The position numbers and the translations under genes were made by a program. DNA of 64,000 nt from Enchytraeus crypticus (taxonomy: Eukaryota > Annelida > Clitellata > Enchytraeida > Enchytraeidae). Shown here piece by piece: positions 13,201-25,468 of the stretch; the first letter of the stretch is position 1; each line of letters starts with the position of its first letter. Below the pieces are notes generated by a model. That model was not told the origin of the DNA. It worked only from the letters and a program-made list of their open reading frames with translations, and made no database searches. The stretch is taken from the NCBI GenBank assembly GCA_905160935.1, contig CAJHZI010000421.1, positions 1,137,255 to 1,201,254 on the forward strand. The letters run 5' to 3'.

Positions 13201-16200
13201 TCTGCTAATCAACCTGGGAGTCTATCATAATGTTATTCTGATAGATTCTTGACAATATACTTTTCATTTGTATTTTGTTATTTCATTTTAGTAAACCTAA
13301 TTAATCCACTGCTATCTAACCAATGGTATGCCAGTGACTGTCGAATGCTCGCGCACGACTATGATCTCGTGGAGTTCATGTGCACTAAACCAGGATACCT
13401 CGCTGTAGCATATGTCAAGACAGGTGTAAGTAATGCATTTTCCTGATCATTTCTTTGATCATTTCTTTGACAATATTATAGCACAAATTTTTCATATAAC
13501 AGGATTTCGCTTGTTTTAAAGATGTTGCAACTATATTCAAATAATGAATAAGAAAACTAATTCTCAATAAAATGCTAATCTTAAAAAATAATTGTCTCAT
13601 TTCCTCTTCTTCTTAGCTTATGCCACAATTCATTAACCACTGAACTGCACTTTTGCTCACCCACCTTAACTGCCTCGGGCCCACAAGGACAATTGTAGAA
13701 ATCTCATTACTCTACAGCCTGCTCTTTTTCTATGAAATTGTGATAGCAAGAGGTGCAGCGTTTTTAACTTGATTACACGGATTGGTGAATGTTCAATCAA
13801 TGGCTAAAGTTATAAAACTGTAACTTTAGTCAGTTTACTAATATTTGAACTCAGTCTGGCTTCAACTATTAATATTAAATGATAACTATTTGGTTATCTC
13901 ACTCTTAGTGCGCTGCCTACTGGCAAGTCCAAGGCATATAGTTCCCCATAGTATCATTAATGCTAGCTCTCTTCCTTCCTTTAAAAAGGGCCTATGTCAA
14001 TCTGATATCCGTAAATCTTTGAAATATTGCTTTTAATCGTTTTTATTTCCATTTCTTTTATATTAATTTTTTGTAGTGTATTTATTTTAGCGCTCTGTTT
14101 GTGATTACCTTCACATTTGTAAGTAGAATACTTTAATTATATTAATTAATATTTTTATATTAATTTTCTACTTTTAATGAACTAAATCCGGAACATGTAA
14201 GCGCATCTATAGCCTGTATCCTCCGTTCACACAGACGTTTCCATATTTCGCTTTTCTATTTGCTTTTACCTGCGATTTAAATGTTTGATGTGATAAATAA
14301 ATAAATAAATATAACGCATCCACTCATCTTCCGTTTTCCTCCTCGGTCCACATCCGAGTGATTCTTTAAATCAGCTATAACATTACTTTGGGGATTACCA
14401 TTATTCTTGGGGATTCTGATTATGACGAGGTGGGCCCCCTATGAATTTCTCAGCTTCGACGAACATTTACTGGACATGGGCATCATTCCATAGAAAACTG
14501 TTCCGTTTCCCGTATTTGAATATCATAAATCATAATGGGATATGATTGTATGCCAACAACAATATAACAATGATTTTATGTGCAGGGTAAAGGACCCCCG
14601 GGAATTCCAGGAGGGGCGGGGGAAACAGCCACCCCTGGGGTTACAACGAGGTCCACCATCACCACCACAGAAACCCCTGATCTCTCGGTGTTCCTAGTGT
14701 GTACTCTCATTAGCTGCTGCGTTAATTACTGAGGCGTCCGTCGCCTCTTGACTTTTTGCCTTCTTGCTTTCCTCTTCTTCTCCTCTTCTTTTTATCTTTG
14801 TCTTATCTCGTTGTTTTGCTACTTAGGTTAGACACAATTGGACAGTTGGTCAATCACGTCGATGGTCGTGTTCGACGTCTTGAAGAGAAGCCCTACGGCT
14901 TTCTTCTGATATTGACCTACTAATGAAAAGTGACGTCGCCATGACTTTGAGATAGGGGAAGAGTTACTTGTACTTGAGATCAATAAGCTACTACAAAATC
15001 TCTCATATGTAACATCTAAAATCACAGAGAGGCCGTAGTAAACTTAAAGAAATATACATTAGGTTTAGATTGGCGCTAAACCTAAACGGTACATCAGTTT
15101 TAAGGAAAAATCGGAATTTATGAATTATAGAATTTTCTGGCTGGAACAAAAATGATAGAATTTAATTAGGGATAATTGAAGATTGCAATCCGCAATTTAA
15201 AGAGATCAACATGGAATTGTTTGATAAAATTGTGATTTATCTATATAATTTTGTAGGGATTCCAGTACAATTATCAGCTGTATCTAACTGGACTCGTACT
15301 CAGGGCTGTGTCTCTAGCCTGTCTCGTTACCACTGTGCTATCCTACCTTATCTTCAAGTTAGTACAGTCTGCAATTCCAATGTTTGAAGAAAGAGAGCAA
15401 GAGAGAGAAAGAGAGAGAGAGAGAGAGAGGGAGAAAGAGGAGAACAGTATGCAGTATGCATGCATTAGGGCTGGATTTAACGTACTCGGCTTAACTACGC
15501 GTCAATTGAGCGAAAACTTCAAAAACATCATCAGAGAAGGAAACTAAGTTGCACATGCAGGAGTGTAATTACACGAACAACAAAGTGAAATATTAATTAA
15601 CGGTAGAGTTAAAATATAATTAAATGCTAACATTTAGTTCGATGTAAATACAGTCTTCAAATAACTGTATGAACGTGCGTGTACACATATTTGTATACAT
15701 ATATTTATATTATGCTCCTCTCCTTCAACTATAGGTTAACTTACCGCTCCTCTTGCCTTGGATCTGCATTGTTTGATTTCTATTCGGTCTGTGTATACTC
15801 AATCGTCATCATGTTATGAGTTAAAGGTCTGTTGGTGCAGAGCTCGCTTGAGGAGACCCTGACACGGTGCCTTATACAGAGTAACCGGACGTAAAATTCT
15901 TACTGGATGATTGATTAAATAACGGAACTTGCCAGATATTATAGGAAATGCTACGTATATTTCGAGGTGTAAGAAAAATTTTATAGTTTGTTACTTGGTC
16001 AAAGGTTAATATTAATTAATGTTATTAGTGCATATTAATTTGAAACTTTGTACTGTTTAATTAGATTAAATGATTCGGTATCTTTGGCCTAGAGCAAAAG
16101 TTTACTTAATTTCGTTTTAATGTCATAATTAACTGTGGCTAATTTAATTTACTTGAATACATTTTGATAATTTTAATTAAAAATATCGATTTTTAATGTG

Positions 16201-19200
16201 AGTTAACATTTATTTATTTCAGTTATCATACGCACATGATATCACAATTGGCATACATATTAGACAGTTAGAGCGCATGAACGGATATAAAGGCCCACAA
16301 GTGGGACTTACATATTCCAAATTTAAATTAAATAAAAATAAAATAAAAATAAAAAATACAAACATTTCCATTAATTATTAATTAGGTTTAATAAATTCCT
16401 TAGTGTAGGCCATAATTATCTACCAAGATAAATTTAGCGGAACATGCAATGTCATTATTACGACCTTCAACAATATACAAGCATAAATATCTCCACACAA
16501 TGACAATTAAACGTACAACTTAGGTCGTGCACTTAATCTACACATACAATTTCAATATTATAAAAACGGTTAAAGCACTAGAATACTTACGACAGTTAAG
16601 AGTTAGTTTATTTGATAGATAAAAGAAGCTAAAGAAGATAAAAGAATGATATAAAACAATCATCTTAACTCTTTTGGTATTTGTTTACATTAATACCCTC
16701 CAGACACTTTTTAAATGATTTTAGGGAAGATGCATTTACAACATTAGAGGGTAGGGAATTCCGACAAGCAATGCATCGGTTTTTGAAATGATATCTTTCA
16801 GCATTAAAATAAAATTTATTCATGTTTAAACTTGAACCATTATTTCTTGTTATCCCGTTTTTGAAAACAAAAAACTCATCAATAGGTAGGTCAACCAATC
16901 CAGTGATAATTTTATAGTACAAATACAGGTCAGATTTAAACCTTCGTTGCTCTAAAGATTCGTAAGCCAAAACTTTTAATCTCTCCGAATATTGCAATCC
17001 TATCATGCCACTTAGCCGTTTAGTGAATCTTTTCTGAATTGATTCTATCAGAACAATATCACATTTTCTGTATGGAGACCAAGGTTAGAACAATACTCGA
17101 GAATCGGGCGCACAAAAACTGTGAACGCTTTAAATAATAGCACATGATTTCTGGATTTAAAGCAATGCAAAAATTATTGAAGCCCTTTTTCTTGCTTTAT
17201 TTCAAATATCTTTTATATGTGAACAAAATGATAAGTCGCTTGTGAACCTCACTCGCAGGTCGATCACTTCTTTTGATTTAGATAAAGCTACAGAATTTAG
17301 ATTGTAATTGAAATTATATGTTATATTTTTTGGAAAGAGTAGGAGATCACCTGCACTTTTCTACTGCAAGGCTAAGCAGTCAACGGTTAGACCAACTACA
17401 GAGAGAATCAAGAGACTTTTGAAAGTTTTCACAACCAGAAAGAGAATTTATTGTGGTAAAGCACTTTGCATCATCAGCAAATAAGAAAATGGAGTTCAGT
17501 TCAGGACAGCAAGAGCTAATATCATTAATATAAATAAGGAATAGGACTGGCCCCAGAACACTGCCTTGGGGAACTCCGCTGTCAACGGTATACCAGTCCG
17601 AATAGCATCTTTCTATTCTAACTGTCTGAAGTCTTCCAGTTAAAAAGGACAAAAGCCATTTTATTAAATTTCCGGTCACACCATAGGCTAACAGATTATG
17701 GATCAACTTATTATGACTTATGGAATCAAATGCCTTGGTGAAGTCAAGATAGACGGCGTCAATTTGACTGCTAATATTTCAACTAGCAGATAGGCTATTC
17801 AAATAACGGAGAAGTTGTGTATTAGTTGACCTTTTAGGCATGAACCCGTATTGCCTAGAATATGTGAGGTCATTTCTCTTTAAGTACTGTAATAGATCGT
17901 CCTTAATAATACTTTCCATTAGTTTGCATATAATGGAGGTAAGGGAAATAGGACGATAGTTTTTTTGTTGCTTTTATCCCCTTTCTTAAGAATTTGGATA
18001 ACAATAGAACGTTTCCACATTTCAGGTACTTCACCAGCTTTCATTGAAATGTTAAATAACATTGAAAGTGGTTTAGCAATTTCATGACTGACATCTTTTA
18101 GAGCAGGTGCAGTTAAACCATCCAAACCCGGGGAGCATTTATTTTTTAATTTACTAATTTTATGTTCCACCGAGAAATCAGAAAAAATGACACTATTTTT
18201 TATAAAGGTTGCATTCCAACACTTTTGGTACAGAAAAGTTGAGAAGAATGCCATCATCCTTTGTGATGCCATCATGTTTGGAAGAATGCCATCATCGTTT
18301 GCAAGTATCTGATCATTTAGGTAGTTCTTGACCTGGGAATATTAAATTCTTTGTTTTTCAACGGTTTAGCCGTGTTCTACTTGTGCAAAAAATACTTTTG
18401 TATTTCTGACTTGAGCAGACATTTGCTAACTATTACAATGTATCGTATTCACAGAGAGCTTAGGCTTTGTTTAATTACTGCTCCGTATGGTTTTTAATTG
18501 TAAAAGCTGTGCTGAGATAAAAACTCAACAGTGTGATATTTATCCGACTAATTGCTACAGAAAGGCGCGTAGAGGGACTCCCACAGATATACTGCTGCAC
18601 CTGTGTATAACTCTGATACTACTCAACGTTGTTCTATACGTGGCTGAAGCGAAAGCATCGACGAGGTTGGGTTGTCGAGTGTGCAACGTGTTTCGCTACT
18701 ACCTCGTGCTCGTCTCGCTGCTCTGGAACGGTATCGAGGCATACAACATGTATCGCATGCTCGTTAGAGTCTTCAACGCTGGCAACACTTCCCACTTTGT
18801 CACCAAGTCTGCACTGCTGGCCTGGGGTTAGGATAGAATAGAATACCGTTTATTTCATTCAATTCAGCCTGCCGACACACGTAAGACAGAGAAAGTTAAA
18901 TGAGACACATTGGCTGGAAGACATTGACATATACTTCATTCATATACCAGTACAAGGGATCTCTATCTCTCGCTCTCTTGGTGCACTGCTGATTGGCAGG
19001 TCCACGGCATATAAATTTATCCTAATATTTCTGTCATCTGCCTTTCTCTTCATATAAACCTGCGACTTAGTAACCGAATCCTCCAACATTCTTCTTTCTG
19101 TTCCTATTTGATTTTCTCTATTCTTCTCCATAGCGACATATCGGAAGCTTCCAGTTTCCTGATACCCTCCCTTCTTTGTTGTACATGCTTGCAGAGTTCG

Positions 19201-20332
19201 GGGATTAGCTAAAACTTTTTGTTAGTAGTTATTTTCTCTTACTGAAGGCCCCATTTGCGTGAACAATGTGTTTTATTTATGTTCCACATTTCCCATTTAC
19301 TGCTTCTGTTATCGTGAATCAAAAATATCTGAAACTCTTTACCTGCTCTAATTTCGTACCTTTTCTTTCTCTATTGACTCTTCCTCCTTTCTAGACACTC
19401 TCATCATTTCCTTCTAAAGGTATTCTAAAAGTAGTTTAAGAATTGTGAACCTTAATATAGAGTCTACCTGTATATTCTTGCAAATATAACAAGGCATGCC
19501 CATATACTTGGTCAAAATTAACTATCACTCATTTTAACTACTGCTGAAAAGCTCTTTCGTAGGACAAATATCTCTGTTTCCACTTTAGCATAGAGAAGAA
19601 AGAGGGAAAGATTGCGAGAGAGAATGAGAGTGAGAGTAAGACAGAGAGAGAGACAGGGAGAGGGATCATCTAATTAACAGGATTGAAGACATATGTAGGT
19701 TCACTAAAGTTCGGCTGGGTCACCGTTTAATTATTCATGATATCACCTTGCTCCACTGCCTAGTTAATAGCGTTATAGACTACGAATCGCAGTAATAAAA
19801 CTAGTAAAGGTTTATCGTAAGTTTCCTAACAAAAGGATGATGTCAGGGACATCCCGCACAGCACACATCACTACTGATGTGCTTTTAAGAGGAATATTCA
19901 CAAGCTTCTGCGCTCTGCAATTTTGTAACGACTTCCACCCCAACAAAAGAAAGAAGATGATAATTTTTCTGTATCATAACTATTTTGGATGTATTATGCA
20001 ATACGCCTACGATCTCACCTAAATATATGCAGACTATCTGCACTTGTACAAAACGTATGAAGGAGTTTTCATGTTTATTTAGGACTCCCTGCAGTTGGAG
20101 TTGGAATTGCGTTTGCGGCGAACGTCAATTCATTTGACGGGACCTACTTCCAGTGCAAATTCAGGTATTTGGTTTTAATTCAATCAAAGATTTAAAACTA
20201 AACCAAAATTTTAAAAAGAAGTCACCCTATATATGCATGAATATAAATGCATGAATATCTATGTAAATTATATACAGTATATATATATATATATTATATA
20301 CAGTATATATATTCAATCTTCAATTCAATCGT

Positions 20333-20386
<54 letters not shown>

Positions 20387-20457
20387 GTGTATATATAATA
20401 TATATATATATACATGTATATACACACATGCATATATCGATATATAGGCCAATATAC

Positions 20458-20520
<63 letters not shown>

Positions 20521-20672
20521 CTGTGTACGTAAAGTCAAGTTTACAGTCAATTCCCTGCTCGATAGCATGTCAGTGAGAGGAGAGCCCATGATTTTAACAA
20601 TGGCCCTACTTATCCGCTGTCGAACAATTTGCCATAATTATATATAGGCCTATATGCATGTACATGTATATA

Positions 20673-20771
<99 letters not shown>

Positions 20772-21556
20772 TGTGAGTCAAAAAATATGTGCGCAGTCTC
20801 TCGCTCATAACTTTGGTATTAGTTAACTGATTTTTAACTTCTTGCATGGGTATGATCAGGATAACATTTGCTATAAAATAACGTTAAGTGACTCTGTTAA
20901 TTATTATTTTTGCGTTGAAGCAGTGTTTGAAAATATGCTCGACTGAAGATATTCAGTTTAAGTAGATCAATCGCTACCGAATGTTTACAAATCCAGTGGA
21001 ACTAACAATGAAACACACGAAACAAACAGTGTTATACAGCCAATGTCAACTGTCAAAAAGCATATGCTCAAAATGTCCTCCTTTGGCGCGAATACAAGCT
21101 CGGAGACGCTTGCGCCACTCATCTATTGCGTGGTCAATGACAGATTGCTGCATGTCTTGCCAAACGTCCACCAGGCGTTGCTTCAACTCGTCCACGTTAT
21201 TTATTTTCTTCTTTTCGGCGTAATTTCTCTAAAAAGCAATCTAGCCCTCCCAGCATCCATTTTTTGTTGAAAATTCGGCAATCAACCAATGTGCCAATAA
21301 CCCTTTAAGAGGTATAAGTTTTTTATGAGCGCGTTATCGTCATTAGTAAACACCATTTTAAAATTTCAACAAAAACAGACTATGTTTGTAAAATCGTCTG
21401 TTATTGTTTAAGATAAGCCGAAAGTGTCACAAAAACTGGATTTAAGATTAATACTTTTCTTCTTCTTCATAATTCTGAAAATATTTTCAAAATCGTTTCA
21501 CAAGTGTCAAAGTTGTGCGCGAAATACTGCGCACATGTTTTTTATAACTCACGGTG

Positions 21557-21605
<49 letters not shown>

Positions 21606-24600
21606 TATAGTATATATGTATATTTGTATATTTGCATACAGTATAGCAAATACACATTTAAAATATAATTTTGGAAATGTGCTATTTAGTGTAGTTACTT
21701 ATTCTTCTATCCCTATGTCTGAACAACTGCATATAGATGTATCAATTTTATCGAGTGATTGCTTGATCCATCGATTGATCTATTGCTCAAGTCACGGATC
21801 GATCAAGTGAATGAATGAATGATTGATCGACTGATTTATTTATTTATTGATTGATTAGATGCAGTCTACGAGAGAATATGCTGTACTACGGATGGCTGAT
21901 ACCTATGGGTTTGATAATGATTCACAATTTAATCATCTTCGTCATTGTCATGAATGTTCTCTGCAGGAGAAAGCCGATTCAATCATCAAGTACGTTAAAT
22001 CATAGAAATGTTGCATCCTACTTTATCTATTTGTGACCGGCTCCAAAAAAACCAGACTAAAGTCGAAAATTATCAAAATTGAGTTAGATATCGATTATTA
22101 AAGAGAATTAAATTACGATTTCAATGAGGTAATTTTCAGAACTGTGGCTGTTAAACTAAGAAAGATATGTAAATTTAAAGCAAAAAAAAAGACAAATTTT
22201 AAATTATGAGAAATTTGAAATTTAACTTTATCATAAATGAAAGCTGAATAGTTGAGGAACCAGATTTTTCCCACACTATCGACATACACCATGCTAAAGA
22301 GGGCAGTCTCAGCTTTTTAATGAGGTATACCACAAGAAATTTGAATGAAAATTCACAGAGATAATGTAACTTTACTATGTATAATCCTAAGAGATTTTAA
22401 TTGTAACTCAACAATTTTAGATTTATCAAAGCAAGCCCTTCTAAAACCAGACAAAGTCGGGAGGGAAATTAAAAGTCACTACTTTTAATTTTAACAACAA
22501 CAAACTTTTTTGTTGTTTGTCATTTCAACAATGACTTTATGTATTCCTGGGCGAAGTTTAAGAATGAGAGGAGTTCTAACAATGCCCACTGCAGCGGACG
22601 CCTTATATGAACGGATTACCGTAAAAAATACATACCTTCATAAAAAACAGTCACGTCTAAAAGTCTCATTTTTTGCATAATCCCATCGATAAGATCCTAG
22701 AAAGTTAATAATTAACTACAAACTAAAAATATTACTTGCAAATATCTAAAACAGATGCCTTTCACGATCATTTAAAGCAAAAAAATAAACTAGTTTTTTT
22801 CTAATTTTAACCCCTGTCAGGTATTTTAAGCTTTTCTACGGTTTGGGAATTTCCGACTTTAGTCTGGTTATGCTGGAGCCGGTCACATTTTTTAAAACAA
22901 TTGTCAGTCCATTAATTTTGCTTTTAGCAAAGCTGATGACACTGATGATTAGAGTGAAAATGTTTTCTGAAGTTCACTTTCAGAAGCAGTAAATGAGTAT
23001 TTGTAACCTTGTTAACTTGAAGCCTGGTTAAATGTTTTGTGGCATGATTAACTTGTAGACTGATCAACTTGTAGCCTGATTCACTTGTAGCTTGATTAAC
23101 TTGTAGCCTGATTAACATGTAGCCTGACTAACTTGTAGGCTAATTAACGTGTAGGCTGATTAACTTGTAGCCTGATTAACTTGTAGCATGATGAACTTGT
23201 AGCATGATTAACTTGTAGCATGATTAACTTATAGCCTGATTAACTTTTAGCATGATTAACTTGTAGCATGATTAACTTGTAGACTGATTAACTTGTAGCC
23301 TGATTACCTTGTAGCCTGATTAACTTGTAGCCTAATTAACTTGTAGCATGATTAACTTGTAGACTGATTAACATGTGGCCTGGCTAACTTGTAACAACTT
23401 TTACGTTAATATATTATAGTTATTTAAAATATTTTAAGTTAATTTGGAAGTGGGGGTTTGGCACACTTGGCTTACGTGTCAATATACGAAATTATGCAAC
23501 GGCAAAATTCGTATATTGACAGTTCGTTCTTGAATGGGTGATCACCTGAGAAGAGAGAGTGTCGACAAGACATGTTTCAATAAAGACTTTAAGGTGCTTG
23601 AAGGCTATTCTTTAACCGGGCTAACTGCAATGCACTAAACTGCATTGCACAGTATGTGCATGCCGAGGCAACCATTACTTACAATCATGGATTGAAGAAA
23701 ATAACACAGCCTACAATAAGCATTTAAATTAAGGAAACAAATGTACGTGTGTCTGTCGTGTACGCAATCAAAAGGAGAGTTGAATTAAAGAATTTTAGAT
23801 AAAATTCGCCCAGATTCAATTGATAGGGTTTCAGTTAAAAAATAACGTGTCCAACGACTGAACGAGGAAGAGACGCATAAAACATCTGTCAATTCATCAT
23901 TTTATCACTTCAATACTTCGAATATGTCGCTCCTCGTCGTTAGCTAATAATAATAATAAAACTGTGAGAAGCCGCTCTTATTTTTATTTCAGTATAATAT
24001 AGTTTATTTCCCCTTATAGATCTTCTATAAGGAAAAATTCCTACGTCGCAACTGGCTTGAGCCTGTGGCAAAGTCGGTAAGATACTCGACTGCGGATTCT
24101 GTATGTGCGGGGTTCAAATCCTGGGCTCGACCGTCACAGACGTTAACCATAGCTTTTTTAGCTTTATCCCTCAAGTATTTTAGCAGAGTCCGGATCTAGT
24201 TTTATATTCCAACTCACAATCCTCTTTCACTTTAAAAACGTTATAGTTAATTTTATTAACTTATTAGTCAGTGTAGTTAAGTTTATCCAATTGCAAAATG
24301 TTCTTTTTGAAATAAAATCTAAAGTTCAGCTTTGAAAAATATATCTCCTGATATGGTTTTCTTTTCGGCTTCTTCGTCTTCTTTCTTTAGTCTTTTCCAT
24401 CAAGCTCAGTACTCAGGTCGCTTAATTTGTAATGGCCTGGATAGAACAGGAATCTTTTAAAAATAAATTAAATATTGAATTGAACTATCTAGTTATTGAA
24501 GATTTAGGAATCCAGCAAAACAACAATTAAGAATAAGAACTGTACATATTCATAAAATTCTTACACATTTCATTGAATTTTATTGTGTTCAGAGGACACG

Positions 24601-25399
24601 AGCAGGACGTCCTGGTGGAAGCGGTTGTGTGGAGCGATGACTATGCTCGTGCTCCTCGGGGTTCCTTGGATGTTCAGCGCTTTTGGAGTTATCAACGCTG
24701 GAGACAATAAATCTCTCAGCACACTAGAGGGAGTCTTCAACGTATGTCCGCTTGTTGTCGTTATCTTACTTTATCTTATCTTACCTTCCTTATCTTTATT
24801 TTACGTAGCTAACATGTAGCTGAAGTCCTAACTGATATAATTGCATAAACACTATGAAAATAGATTGGTATAGTCTATATTCTAGCTTCTTGTTTCTGAT
24901 TTCTAGTTTTTAGTTTCTAATTTCCTATTGGGTTTTGAATTGTACCCTGTTGTAAATCATGAAGGTCACTCACACTGTGACGGTAGTATTGGCATTTGCG
25001 TTTGCTCATTAGCAAGTGTTGTAAGATTAAGTGAGAGATTGATAGGTCCACTTATGCTCGTTCAATGATAGGGTAACATTTATTCATTGGGAATATGTGG
25101 CAAAAATTTCCTTTAGTTTTGAGGAACGCAATTTCATATAAAAAGCCCACTTGAAAGTTTTAACTTGATTGTTAGCAAACTATCATTGTCAACAGATCTA
25201 GCTTGAATTCCATAATACAGCCTCTTAAATTTCTCTTGAATCATTTAATTATCAACATATAACTATGAGGATCCTTCTTAATATTTTTTAACAACGATTA
25301 AATCATGGACTGTCTTTACCTTTGAATGAATTACGAACATTAAAGCAAATATTTAAACCTGAAAGAAAATTGGAAGGTCAATCGGTTTTGTGCTTTTCA

Positions 25400-25468
<69 letters not shown>

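Noticed and set aside
20233-20847. Many Tyr-Ile repeat frames, also at 3000, 10100, 28900 and 29800
   Set aside because: These are (AT)n microsatellites.
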